DNA from: Lucinisca nassula
Taxonomy: Eukaryota > Mollusca > Bivalvia > Lucinida > Lucinidae
Reading direction: 5' to 3'
DNA length: 64,000 nucleotides
Assembly (NCBI GenBank): GCA_963580285.1
Contig: OY757011.1
Span: forward strand, 156,973,245 to 157,037,244
The notes under the pieces are model-generated. The model had not been told where the DNA came from, did not search any database, and saw only the letters and a list, made by a program, of their open reading frames with translations. Of this stretch, positions 1 to 10,411 are shown piece by piece. The first letter of the stretch is position 1, and each line of letters opens with the position of its first letter. The position numbers were made by a program, and so were the translations under genes.

Positions 1-334
1 ACCTGGCTTTATGATAAATCCTAGATCTACCCCTGGTCTCAAAGGTGTTCAAGCTATTGAATTGGGACAACATTTGAAAATTTGGCATACCATATTATCG
101 ATTGCGAAAAGATCTAGCAAAACAGCCGTACAAGTGTCAATCTATTGGGCTCGCGTAATCACAGATTGTTTATAACTGCGTCATACTGTTCAAGCATAAT
201 AACCAATCAGAAGTAGTTTTGTGCAAGAGCGTTACCGATGCTTGTCTATAGTCCGTTTCGTTTCACGCAAGTTTTTCATTGACGTTCTCCACAGCATCAG
301 CCCTTATTTTGACGAACCTCCAGCTTGTTGATTG

Positions 335-606
335 ATTGATTTGAGGTTTAACGTCCCCGTCAACACTATTTATGTCATTTTGGGGACGTTGCTTCTAAAT
401 ATATGAGACTTTTACCCGACACTAAGATGAAAGGACAACTCAAGCCCTGTCGCCCAATGAAACCAAAGGCTTATATGCATTGGGTGGTCTGGCCTGGGCA
501 GGCTCAGCCTTCTAAGCGGTTTACCAGTACTCATGTGTGGTCAGTTTTACCTCTGCGTGACAACATCACACAGCCCATTTTTTTCTCCAAGCCCCGATGG
601 GCGGTG
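335..606 (-). mobile_element. SINE-like retroposon, GACGTTAAAC-tailed family
   Basis: Read on the minus strand this is a ~290-bp retroposon that begins near CCCATCGGGGCTTGGAGAA and ends in GGGGACGTTAAACCTCAAA plus a CAAA-rich tail. The same family recurs at many places in the window; copies at 3349 and 56477 have clear target duplications. It has no coding capacity; the short open frame across it is fortuitous. Confidence 0.75.
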
Positions 607-728
607 CGGACTGTCGCTTGTTGTCACCATGTATTATGGACAACGGGGGAATTAGCCGTTGAATTTCTCCGCGGGCAGAAAACTCAGTTTGCTTATTGGA
701 GTATACGGTATTTCCTACGCAAATGTTG

Positions 729-1003
729 TTTGATTTGAGGTTAATCGTCCCCGTCAACACCATGTAGGTCATTCTGAGACGTTGCTTCCAATTTTGTGTG
801 ACTTTTACCTCGACATTGAGATGGAATGACATCTCAAGACCTGCCACCCAATGAAACTAAGAGGGTGTACATGCATGGACGGTCCAACACGCATCACTTT
901 GTCTTGACAGGCTTAGATCATCTAAGCTGTTCCAGTACTCGTTTGCGGTCGGTTTTAGCTCTGCGTAAGCATCATGCAGCAAATCTATTTCATTAAGCCC
1001 GGT
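729..1003 (-). mobile_element. SINE-like retroposon, GACGTTAAAC-tailed family
   Basis: A second minus-strand copy, lying tandemly 120 bp after the first. It is diverged at the tail (gaggttaatcgtcccc) and at the head. Confidence 0.7.
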
Positions 1004-1165
1004 GCCACCCCAACACCGCAAATATTGTGGGTGGGGCCAGCAATATAGATACGGTTTTGATTGTTTTTTCACGAGGCCGTGCATTCACATGACAATAATG
1101 GAAATATGTGTTTAAATCCAGAGGATTAAATCCAAAGACAACTGTGCTATACACCTTTTTTATTG

Positions 1166-1230
1166 TTTAGAGGTTTAACGTCCCCTTCAACACTGTGTAG
1201 GTCATTTTTGAGACGTAGTTTCCAATATTG
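1166..1230 (-). mobile_element. SINE-like tail fragment
   Basis: Only the last ~60 bp of the family (tail side) are present, abutting the transposase fragment that follows. Confidence 0.55.
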
Positions 1231-1235
1231 TTGGA

Positions 1236-1460
1236 CTGTTCCGAGTCGGACAGATTATGGTTGTAATGTTGGAGGAAGCAGGAACTGAATACGTGTTCAA
1301 GCCTGTTTTCGCGCCCACATTAAACCCTGTGGAATTGTGTTTTCAGTACATCAAAAAACTTCTTCACACAAGCGAACTTCGAATTGCGGTTAAAGACAAC
1401 CTTCAGTATGCTATTATGACTGCGGTAAACAGAGGTACATCTTCAGATTGTGCTGGATAG
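1236..1460 (+). pseudogene. Tc1/mariner-IS630-type DDE transposase, C-terminal fragment
   Basis: The frame reads MLEEAGTEYVFKPVFAPTLN followed by PVELCFQYIKKLLHTSELR. The motif ...P.(F/Y)(S/A)P.LNP(V/I)E with a following aromatic residue and YIKK is the catalytic third-acid region of IS630/Tc1-mariner (DDE_3) transposases; the glutamate of LNPVE is that acid. The frame ends at 1460. No upstream catalytic aspartates, helix-turn-helix or terminal repeats were found around it, and SINE copies lie on both sides, so this is a dead 3' remnant. Confidence 0.7.
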
Positions 1461-1480
1461 CAGATATAAGCAATGACACT

Positions 1481-1760
1481 ATCGGGGCCTGGAGAAATAG
1501 GTTGGGCTACACGATGCTTCCGCGCAGAGCTGTAACCGACCGAACTTGAGTACTGGTAAACAGTTAAGGTCTTAGCCTGCCCAGGAAAAGTGATGCGAGT
1601 CGGACCTCTCCTTAAACCCTAACGGTTTTTATGGGCGGTAGGGCTTGATTTGTCATTTCATCTCAATGTCGGGTAAAAGTCCCACAACATCGGAAGCAAC
1701 GTCTCCAAAATGACCTTTACAGTGTTGTCGGGGACGTTAAACCTCAAATCAAACAAACAC
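1481..1760 (+). mobile_element. SINE-like retroposon, GACGTTAAAC-tailed family
   Basis: A nearly full-length plus-strand copy from atcggggcctggagaaata to the tail gggacgttaaacctcaaatc plus aaacaaacac. It lies directly after the transposase fragment. Confidence 0.75.
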
Positions 1761-1779
1761 TATGCCCAAGTGATTAACC

Positions 1780-1960
1780 GGGCCTCCCTGGCTTGATGAG
1801 TAAAGGCGCTGACTCTTAATCTTTGGGTCTCTAACCGCTGTGATTCGAGCCCCACTCGGATCACATGTGAAACGCCAAGTTCTGCAACGGAAGGTCAGGT
1901 GTCTTTTCTCCGAGTACTCCAGTTTTCGCCCGACTCTGATTAAGGATCGCCCCGATATGT
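1780..1960 (+). mobile_element. tRNA-derived SINE
   Basis: A tRNA-like head is present with a B-box-like gtgattcgagcccc at ~1841, followed by a body (ggtcaggtg...tccgagtactcc) that also occurs at 39425-39830. No intact tRNA fold is visible. Confidence 0.5.
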
Positions 1961-2204
1961 GAAATGATTTTTAAAGGTCCGTAAAAGCAGAACAAAAATA
2001 TCCAAGAGGTAATGGTTAAAAATGTGGCATGCATTTTAGCGGGATTTGGTCCATATAGATATTTTAGCTCACACGTTCTCATTTAGGCTTCCCATCTATT
2101 TTGCTTTTCATAATTTTTTGTGTCTAGCAACACATACGAATGCACATCTGTCGCACTGAATTCGGTAAAGTTACACTCATGATCGAGTAGCCAACACTTA
2201 ACGT

Positions 2205-2400
2205 TCGGCTTCGGTAGCTCAGTCGGATGCGCTTCTGACTGGCGATCAGGACGACGCGGGTTCGACACCTGTCGGTGTCGTTGAGATTGATCATGGAATC
2301 TTTTCTACTGTAATTCTCTCCATTCCGATGATTCAAGAAGAGCAGTTGCCAGTTTTTGGCGCACTGGTTAACCGCTTACGTATAATCCTTTGAGAGATTT
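2205..2400 (+). mobile_element. tRNA-derived SINE (family also at 19923 and 30309)
   Basis: The head has A-box-like tagctcagtcggatgcg and B-box-like gggttcgacac. The body has 'gattcaagaagagcagttg' and 'aaccgcttacgtataatcc', shared with the copies at 19923 and 30309. The 3' end is truncated. Confidence 0.65.
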
Positions 2401-3330
2401 TTGCTCTTGTATCTGGTTTTAAGTACATGTATTAAAGACCTACCTTGGCGAGGTACCCTCCGTTACTTTGATATTAATTCTCAATGAGTCAGTGCTCCCA
2501 CAAGACTCACAACTTTGTGATAGTTACGTTCTGTAAGTTCTATGTACTCGTTTTCCAAATCCAGGAAAGAAACTCTGAGAGCCTGAAACTTACACCTCTT
2601 GCAAAAAGTTGCAAAATTCAGTATACGTCATGCTGTATAAATTCCCCATTGACGCTTCAATTAAGGAGCAACGGGTGTCCCCACTGAACTGCATGTGGAC
2701 CTAAAATGTCAACGAGATCTTCTGGGATCATTTTAGATGCCATCACTGATAGCAGATGCCTAACGAGTTGTGATTTAAAGAAATATTCCGAGCTTGTGCC
2801 CGTGTAGAGGCCTAAAAGACACTTTTATATGGGCTCATGGGTACGACGGATAGATTGAAACACCCGCTATATGTAAACTAGGCCTGTGATTTGTTAACAA
2901 AATGTCAAAACCAATTTAAGCAACTGACCAGGATTCTGATTAGAGGGTAGTTCCCGCCATATGTAAATTAGAACTAAACGTAAGAAAATAACTGATAAAA
3001 TTTCAAGTGTTCCACCATGTTTTATTGAAGGACCCATTAACGCATAACCATGATTGATATGTTGTTGCAAGATGAAACATAGGTCATTAAGATTATCATG
3101 TTACGATCTTGAAATGGTCAATGTAACTACTTTGCAGTTTAACAAAGGCAGAAAATTGCCTCACATTTGCTCCTAACAATAACAGAATATGGGAATTCAA
3201 AAGAGCCGCCTAGTCTTCGTCTTCCATGAAATGGTCAGAATGTGAGTGTGAACTAGTTCGCCATACTTCTAGTTAAGTTACCTGAAGCTTTCAGCTTGCT
3301 TTGACCAAACAATGGAGTTAGGACTACGCT
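2401..3330. other. Intronic or intergenic sequence without recognised features
   Basis: AT-rich single-copy-looking DNA. No exon, tRNA or terminal repeat was recognised; short open frames here show no family resemblance. Confidence 0.5.
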
Positions 3331-3348
3331 CGTACTTATGGTTTTGTC

Positions 3349-3648
3349 CCGCCCCCGCCCATAGGGGCTTGAAGAAATATATGGGCTGCACAATGCTTCC
3401 ACGCAGAGCTGAATCCGGCCCGCACACTAGTACTGGTAAACCGCTTAGAGGATCTAAGCCTGTCCAGGAACCGCGGTGCGAGGCGGACCGTCCATGTTAA
3501 TAAACCCTATTGGTTTCATTGGACGACAAGGCTTGAGATGTCATTTCATCTCGATGTCGGGTAAAAGTCCCACAAAATTGGAAGCAACGTCTCCAAAATG
3601 ACCTTTACAGTGTTGACGGGGACGTTAAACCTCAAATCAAACAAACAA
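3349..3648 (+). mobile_element. Full-length SINE-like retroposon with 15-bp target duplication
   Basis: A 300-bp element from ccgcccccgcccatagggg to tail gacgttaaacctcaaatc plus caaacaa. It is flanked by a perfect 15-bp direct repeat ACTTATGGTTTTGTC at 3334-3348 and 3649-3663. This proves insertion by target-primed reverse transcription and fixes both ends of the family. Confidence 0.88.
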
Positions 3649-3750
3649 ACTTATGGTTTTGTCAGTAACGGAGAATCTGATTTTCCTCTACGCTCAATGC
3701 CATGACTATGCTATCCGTCATACATGCTGTCTTTTTAATAGCAAGACAGA

Positions 3751-3815
3751 AGCCTCCGTGGTACAGTGGTTATGCTACTCGCCTTGTAAACCAGGGGTCG
3801 CATGATCGATCCCGA
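3751..3815 (+). mobile_element. tRNA-derived SINE head fragment
   Basis: The sequence agcctccgtggtacagtgg ... ctcgccttgtaaaccagg ... gatcgatcccg matches the head of the SINE at 40179. Only the tRNA-like part is kept. Confidence 0.55.
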
Positions 3816-3964
3816 GTCATTAGAACACTTGCTAAGATTTTCAACTTCGGTTTGTATGGCTCTTTCAGCCGGATGCGTGGCAACAGTGTATGCCAAAATT
3901 GATCTCAAAACTTTTCTGAATGGTATTTGATCAACATGCTGATGAAAAATCAAAGCATTGAATA

Positions 3965-4400
3965 CCCGTGGGTCAATTGTCTCTGAGTGTAGGCTGGGAA
4001 AATAGTCCTGGACATAAAAGGTTTTGTTTAACCCTTAAATTCAAGTTTTTAAGCAAAACGTGTAGACCCTGATCAGACGCTGCGTTTTGCGTCGTCTGAT
4101 CCTTATTTCCTTTACTGTAAGCAAAGAGTCCAGACCCTGATAAGACGTCATGTTCTGTGTCGTCTGAGTTGGGTCTACGACATTTGTCAAGCCCGACTCA
4201 TGGTTCCTGTCCAGATTCTATAGATAACCTACTGCGATAAAATTAACGCTACTATTTTCTATAAATAAGTTATATGGGTTTCATGCAAATCAGTGATAGT
4301 CACATGAACTTCAGCACTGAAGCGTTTTTATGCTTAGTAACTTTGGGTCGATTGACAAACAATCGACCCATAAAGTTGTTGGTGCTTGAAAGGTCCATGT
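3965..4400 (+). repeat. Dispersed repeat with two core-1 palindromes
   Basis: It shares its 5' part (ttgtctctgagtgtaggctgg) and 3' part (tccagattct..ataaataag..ctttgggtcgattga) with 48345-48960. Two hairpins of the GTGTAGACCCTGATCAGACG type sit side by side at ~4050-4110 and ~4120-4190. A TTAA-CCCTTA motif at 4029 suggests a relation to the TTAA MITEs. Confidence 0.6.
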
Positions 4401-4575
4401 CTGATTATAGCCTGCGCACAATGCCGATCTTGTCAGAGCTTTTGGTGCTCGTGTATATCAACAAAGAGCTTTTGTGATTTCTGTCCGTGGCTTTAAAGCT
4501 GGCGATAGCTGATAAAACATAAATTGACACATTCATCGCCATAATCATTTTCAGATTTAAACTTCATATACTAAG

Positions 4576-4645
4576 GCCCGCCCGTCGGGGCTTGGAGAAA
4601 TAGATTGAGCGGCATAATCTGAAACCGACCGTAAACCGCTGAGCA
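4576..4645 (+). mobile_element. SINE-like head fragment
   Basis: The sequence cgtcggggcttggagaaata ... gaaaccgaccgtaaaccgct is the 5' part of the GACGTTAAAC-tailed family with internal deletions. Confidence 0.55.
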
Positions 4646-4804
4646 TTCCTATTTATCGCTCTCGTCGCGTTTATGAAACAGACTTTAATGACTGTTGTAA
4701 ATTTCCGTCCAAAAATACCCTCATTCACACACGGCTCACGTCACAATTTGACATGTCAAGTTTGCGCTTGGATCGATCGATTTGCTAAATCTTTCCGCAA
4801 TGCA

Positions 4805-5010
4805 TAGTAAGAATCCTAAAACTTAGGACACCTCAAGCACTTTTCGTAATTCTCCTAAAATTTTAATAGATTTGTTTCACAACCCAGCAAGAAGTCCAAA
4901 AAGTGCAGACGGAATGGCAAATAGTGTAGACCCTGATCAGACTGCTCATTCTGGGGTCTGGTTCTGCACTGTTTGTTTAGGCCTATCTGATACTTAGGAT
5001 CATTAAGGTA
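4805..5010 (+). repeat. Core-1 palindrome repeat, 'aatcctaaaacttagg' frame
   Basis: The core (AGTGTAGACCCTGATCAGAC / GGTTCTGCACTGTTTG) lies in a frame with gatttgtttcacaacccag upstream and aggcctatctgatactta downstream. The same frame recurs at 8515-8740 and, inverted, at 40935-41125. Confidence 0.6.
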
Positions 5011-5077
5011 TTGAAGTTGGACTACCATTTGAAAACTTGGTATAGCTCCAGACAGGAGGGGTAACGAAGATAATTAA

Positions 5078-6875
5078 CCCATTGCTATAAGTTGCACAAC
5101 TCCATTTGTCTTATGGGGTGTCAGGCCTATTTTTTCGTTTTTAGCTCACCGTCACATAGTGACGAGGTGAGCTTTTGGGATCACTTTTTGTCCGTCGTCC
5201 GTCGTGCGTGCGTCCGTCCGTCCGTGCGTAAACAATTTCTTCAAACGACATCTCCTCCTAAACCACTGAGCGGATTTTGACCAAACTTCACAGGAATGAT
5301 CCTTAGGTGGTCCCCTTTCAAAGTTGTTCAAATGGTTCCGGTCCATTGCACATATAGGTCACAGGAGCCAAAAATAGATTTTTTTCACCGAAAACTTAAA
5401 AAATCTTCTTCTCTGAAACTGCAAGGCTCAGGTCTTTGATATTTGGTATGAAGCTTCATCTAGTGGACCCCTACCAAGATTGTTCAAATTATAGTGCTGG
5501 GGCCAAAAATGCCCCCGCCCCGGGGCCCTTTGGTTTTACATGGGCTTATATAGAGAAAATTTTTAAAAATTTTCTTCTCTGAAACTGCAAGGCCCAGGTC
5601 TTTGATATTTGGTATGTATCTTCATCTGGTGGACCCCTACCAAGATTGTTTAAATTATAGTGCTGGGGCCAAAGATGCCCCCGCCCCGGGTCCCTTTGGT
5701 TTTACATGGGCTTATATAGGGAAATTTTTTAAAAATTTTCTTCTCTGAAACCGCAAGGCCCAGGTCTTTGATATTTTGTATGAAGCTTCATCTAGTGGAC
5801 CCCTACCAAGATTGTTCAAATTATAGTGTTGGGGCCAAAAATGCCCCCGCCCCGGGGCCCTTTGGTTTTACATAGGCTTATTTAGGGAAAATCTTTAAAA
5901 ATCTTCTTCTCTGAAACTGCAAGGCCCAGGTCTTTGATATTTGTTATGAATCTTCATCTTATGGACCCCTACCAAGATTGTTCAAATTATAGTGCTGGGG
6001 CCACCCCCCGCCCCGGGGCCCTTTGGTTTTACATGGGCTTATATAGGGAAAATCTTTAAAAATCTTCTTCTCTGAAACTGCAAGGCCCAGGTCTTTGATA
6101 TTTGGTATGAATCTTCATCTTATGGTCCCCTACCAAGATTGTTCAAATTATAGTGCTGGGGCCAAAAATGCCCCCGCCCCGGGGCCCTTTGGTATTACAT
6201 AGGCTTATATAGGGAAAACCTTTAAAAATCTTCTCCTCTGAAACTGCTAGGCCCAGGTCTTTGATAATTGGTATGAAGCTTCATCTAGTGGACCCCTACC
6301 AAGATTGTTCAAATTATAGTGCTGGGGCAAAAAATGCCCCCGCCCCAGGGCCCTTTGGTTTTACATGGGCTTATATTGGGAAAATCTTTAAAAAATCTTT
6401 TTCTCTGAAACTGCAGGGCCCAGGTCTTTGCTATTTGGTATGAAGCTTCATCTAGTGGACCCCTACCAAGATTGTTCAAATTATAGTGCTGGGGCCAAAA
6501 ATGCCCCCGCTCCTGGGCCCTTTGGTTTTTCATAGACTTATATAGTGAAAATCTTGAAAAATCTTCTACTCTGAAACCACAAGGCCTATGTCTTTGACAC
6601 TTGGTATGAAGCTTCAGCTAGTGGACCTCTACCAAGATTGTTCAAATTAAAGCCCTGGGGCCACAAATGCCCCCTCCCCAGGGCCCTTTGGGGCCCACTT
6701 GTTAGGTGAGCGATCCAGGGCCATCATGGTCCTCTTGTTATTCTATTTTTGACAGAAAATTCTGTTAGCAAATAGTGCATGCCCTGATCAGATGCCGTGA
6801 TTTGCGGCATCTGATCTGGACCTGCACTGTTTGTCAAGGTACCCCTTTAGGGGTTTCCCGCATACAGTGGGTTAA
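5078..6875 (-). mobile_element. TTAA-flanked MITE (family 2 relative) split by a Helentron-like element
   Basis: The halves 5078-5139 (TTAACCCATTGCTATAAG, gtgtcaggcctattttttcg) and 6740-6875 (attctatttttgacagaaaa, core palindrome, catacagtgggttaa) join to match, in reverse, the uninterrupted copy at 49838-50023. The Helentron-like element at 5140-6739 sits exactly in the junction. Confidence 0.75.
5140..6739 (+). mobile_element. Nonautonomous Helentron-like element with ~166-bp tandem core
   Basis: The 5' end is TTAGCTCACCGTCACATAGT, partly self-complementary with gacgaggtgagct. A (GTCC/GTCCGT)n tract and a unique stretch follow. From ~5400 come about eight units of ~166 bp (marker cttcttctctgaaactgcaa). 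The 3' end is GGTGAGCGATCCAGGGCCAT with the hairpin AGGGCCATCATGGTCCT and then CTTGTT. The 5' AGCTCACC and 3' GGTGAGCG form subterminal inverted repeats. Insertion is between T residues with no target duplication, judged from the empty-site paralogue at 49838. The layout matches the pearl elements of oysters and Helentron-type noncanonical Helitrons. No Rep/helicase coding is visible. Confidence 0.8.
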
Positions 6876-6983
6876 GAGATGGTGTTATAAGATAGTCGTG
6901 AGTACTTGTTAGAATCACCTCCACAAAGTGAGATGAGGGGATTCTATCAGGTACCACAACATGTTTTAATATATAGAAACCTG

Positions 6984-7226
6984 GGGCCAGTTGTTCAAAA
7001 CCAACGACATTGTTAATTAACGTATCATTAAAACTTTGATCATTTATTATGGCAAATATGCTAATATTTTTGCTGAAAAAATGTGAGCAGCTTTTGCATT
7101 CGCAAAAGCTGCTCGCATTTTTTTTAGCAAAAATACCAAAATTTTAAATATTAAACTTACTAGAACAGTTAACAATATGACCCCTAACAAGTACGTTAAG
7201 GTAGCGATGCTTTGAACAACTGGCCC
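6984..7226 (+). mobile_element. Harbinger-like MITE (GGGCC termini, CTG target duplication)
   Basis: The 243-bp element starts GGGGCCAGTTGTTC and ends gaacaactggccc. It has flanking CTG at 6981-6983 and 7227-7229 and an internal hairpin gagcagcttttgc / gcaaaagctgctc. Five copies of ~240 bp are present in the window, all with a CWG duplication. Confidence 0.8.
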
Positions 7227-7435
7227 CTGAACATTCCTTGTTATGCCTAAATATCTGGAGCTATGGTTTGGGAGGGGTTGAGAGGGTATGAGTCAGGTGG
7301 CCTTAAATGATCATTCTGACATGTTTCATACAGAAATGGGTAGTTCTTTAGGTTCATTGTCAGAGCATACATAATGTAGGATTAAGGAGAAATATTTACA
7401 TTCTTAATGCATGTACAGAAATTTGTTCATTTGAT

Positions 7436-7690
7436 TTGAGGTTTAATGACCCCGTCAAAACCTCTAATGATCATTTTGGAGACATTGCTTCTATTTGTGT
7501 GTGACTTGATGAAATGACATCTCTAGCCCTGTCGCCCAAGGAAACCAATACGGTTTATAAGCATGGACGGTCCGACTGGCACCACTTTGCCTAGTCAGGC
7601 TTAGATCCTCTAAGCGTTTTACCAGTACTTGTGTGCTATTGGTGTCAGCTCCGGTGGAAGCATCATGCAGCCCATCAATTTCTTCAAGCC
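7436..7690 (-). mobile_element. SINE-like retroposon, GACGTTAAAC-tailed family
   Basis: A minus-strand copy; the tail appears as ttgaggtttaatgaccccg and the head as caagccccgatggg. It has a small internal deletion. Confidence 0.7.
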
Positions 7691-8510
7691 CCGATGGGCA
7701 ATGGCCGGTGCATCAACTACTGGGACGCAATGTTGTTCATATTTCAATGATTACATTGACTCTCACGATGTCAGTGACATCGAAATAAACAATCGTTCTC
7801 TTCATTGTGATTGGATGATGCTGATATTATGGCACCAACGACGCTGTCTTGCTATTAATAGGAAAACTGCATGCAATTGTTTTCTTCTTTCATTTTAGCT
7901 CTTAAAAAGATTTTTTTCGTCATATATGATGGATGGGAAATAATGCAAATATAATTAATAAAGGTAATTTATTTAACATTTATCGAATTATGAACAGCAT
8001 TGGGTCACAAGCAAAGTTTCGGGGTTCACTTTATTTGCTCATGACCTGATGTTGTTCATATGTCGATGAAGGTTAAATAAATTGCATTCATTTCTTACTT
8101 GATACACATTCAGGCATGACAACTCTTTCAAAGTATATAAATACACATTTACAGTATACACATAATTTTCTGTTTCTGTTTAATGTATACATTTTGCCAT
8201 CTGTTACTCTTTCATGTACACAGTTTGCCATCTGTTTCTCTTTCATGTATACATTTTATATATGTTCAAATGCAGTCTTTGTTTACTGACTTAAAATGTA
8301 CTGTAATATATTGTTGTTGTTTTTTTTACAGCGTAATTTATTAACGGTATAATGACATAGACTTACTATAGAATAGAATGAATCTCTAGTGTAGATTGTA
8401 TTAGCACAGCTAAATTAGCCAGCACATGAGAAAAGGGTTCTTATCACCTAGGCAACAAGCAAAGAGGTTTAGGTAAGCCTGCACATAACTGCAGTCTCAC
8501 CAGGGCCTTT
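7691..8510. other. Sequence without recognised genes
   Basis: AT-rich DNA with repeated short phrases (tttgccatctgtt...tctttcatgta at ~8190-8250). No exon or element ends were identified. Confidence 0.5.
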
Positions 8511-8514
8511 GATT

Positions 8515-8740
8515 CCGTAAAAATCCTAAAAATTTGGACATTGGACATCTTAAGGACTTGCTGTAATGTTCCTAAAAGTTTAACAAATTTGTTTCATGAT
8601 CCAGCAAGGTAATCCAAAAGGTACAGATGGAATGGCAAATAGTGTAGACCCTGATCAGACTGCTTGGGTCTGCACTGTTTGCTTAGGCCTATCTGTCCCA
8701 ATACTTAGGATCATTACGGTACTCAGAGATGTACAAAAAG
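8515..8740 (+). repeat. Core-1 palindrome repeat, 'aatcctaaaa' frame
   Basis: A second copy of the frame at 4805, with the central palindrome shortened (agactgcttgggtctgc). Confidence 0.6.
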
Positions 8741-8773
8741 CTTTGAGGCAGTCTACTATACATGCATTTACCC

Positions 8774-8985
8774 CTAACACTTATCTTGCTGAATATTCAT
8801 TAAGCCACACCCATTTCTGTCTATCAACCAATCAAATTACTTGATGTAATTTATTGCTACAAATTCATAAACTGAATGTCAAACAGTGCAGATCCTGATT
8901 AGATGGCTTCTTCAGAAGCCATCTAATCTAGATCTACACTGTTTGCAAAGATAGGGGTTGTCGTGAACAGCAAGATAAGGGTTAA
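8774..8985 (-). mobile_element. TTAA MITE family 1
   Basis: A ~210-bp piggyBac-like MITE. The terminus is CACTTATCTTGCTGAATATT on the left (target mutated to ctaa) and aagataaggg-TTAA on the right. The core-1 palindrome with inner stem gatggcttc/gaagccatc lies at ~8890-8945. Confidence 0.75.
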
Positions 8986-9049
8986 TCTTCAGACACCTCA
9001 ACTCCTAGCAATACATGTTCTAAAATTTGAACAAGTACATTTTACTACC

Positions 9050-9165
9050 TGATACTGTGTCAAAAAATAGTTGGATGAGTGGCAAAGACTGTAGACCATG
9101 ATAAGATGCCTCATTCCATGGCGTCATGTCTGGGTTTACACTGTTTGCTACCCCAGATAAGAGGG
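9050..9165 (+). repeat. Core-1 palindrome repeat, 'agctggatgaatggcaaa' frame
   Basis: The core is flanked by atagttggatgagtggcaaa and ctgtttgctaccccagata. This is the frame also seen at 18905 and 48040. Confidence 0.5.
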
Positions 9166-9496
9166 GTATCCACATAAATATTTCTCTTATTTCTGCAGGA
9201 AAACATATGTAGTGGGTACTCATAAGAAGTGGCTTGCCAAGGTGCTTCTAATGAATACCCACAACGTGTGTCTTGATGCAGAAATAAGAAATACCCGGTA
9301 TGTCAGTACGTTTTGGATGAAGAAAGTGCCTTGTCTGGAGTTACGTAAATTGGAGAATGATGAGGGCCCTTTTCTCATCAATCGGCTAGATTCTGTTTCT
9401 ATAGCTAAATCATGAAAACCACAAACAAGAGGAACTTCGACTCAAAGCTTATAAAACTTCTTTTCATTCTCAAATCATTTGAAGATTCAGTTGGCA

Positions 9497-9620
9497 GTTT
9501 AATATGGACTGAATTGCGGGAATAGTGACCCTGATCAGACTGCTCTTTCGGGAGCAATCTGATCTGGGTCTACACTGCTTAGGCCTCTCTGTCCAAATAC
9601 TTGAGATCATTAAGGTAGTT
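9497..9620 (+). repeat. Core-1 palindrome repeat fragment
   Basis: A core with inner stem gactgctctt/gagcaatctg, followed by aggcctctctgtccaaatac. Confidence 0.5.
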
Positions 9621-9837
9621 ATCAGCAACTCAAACATCAGAGCAGGGAAAGAGAGTTATTTCTTGCTATTAAAAGTCTGATGTTCAGTTCAAAAGTATGT
9701 TTTGTAACCTTGCCTGTTGTCAAGTTTGTCCTAGTGGTTTCATTACAGAAGGCCTTAGTTACTGTATAGAAGCTAGAGAGACCATAGTTTGAGAGGGATA
9801 ATGGGGAAAATTTTGGGATGTATTTTCTTATTTCTTT

Positions 9838-9915
9838 ATAAAAACATATGCTGTGGGAACTTGTTAGAATCGCCTCATTGAGGCGATTCTAACAAGTTCA
9901 CACAATATACCTTTC
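9838..9915. repeat. Core-2 palindrome
   Basis: The hairpin runs gtgggaacttgttagaatcg / cgattctaacaagttcacac around cctcattgagg. It is the same core as in the elements at 31331, 32940, 38798 and 58398. Confidence 0.6.
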
Positions 9916-10048
9916 CAACAACAAACAAGGAAAGTTATCCCTTGATGTCCTTGTGTCCTTGATATGACTGAAACCCTGCCACAGTAAAAGAATTACTGAC
10001 TCTCTGTTTCTGATAATACTGGTCTGTTTTTTTCCAGTCTGACCTTAA

Positions 10049-10261
10049 TTAACCTTTATCTTGCTGTTCACGACAACCCCTATCTTTGAAAACAGTGTAG
10101 ATCCAGATCAGATGGCTTCTGAAGAAGCCATCTGATCAGGATCTACACTGTTTGGCATTCAGTTTATGAATTTGTAGCAATAAATTACATCAAGTAATTT
10201 GATTGGTTGATAGACAGAAATGGGTGTGGCTAAAATGAATATTCAGCAAGATAAGGGTTAA
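10049..10261 (+). mobile_element. TTAA MITE family 1
   Basis: TTAA duplication at both ends. Left end CCTTTATCTTGCTGTTCACG, right end attcagcaagataaggg. Core-1 inner stem gatggcttctgaagaagcca. Confidence 0.85.
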
Positions 10262-10411
10262 ATTAACTGGGATTAACCTACCAAGTCAGATACCTTTACC
10301 TTTTTTCATGTAGACCATTATTTCACATTATGCTTCCATAGATCTAAATACTGCCTTTGCAAAATACATCTCATTGCACATGCAGATAGTAGATGCTTGG
10401 TCAAACTACAC

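Noticed and set aside
1..110. Resemblance of caaaggtgttcaagctattg to the pogo-like MITE end
   Set aside because: Only a short imperfect match, without a partner terminus.
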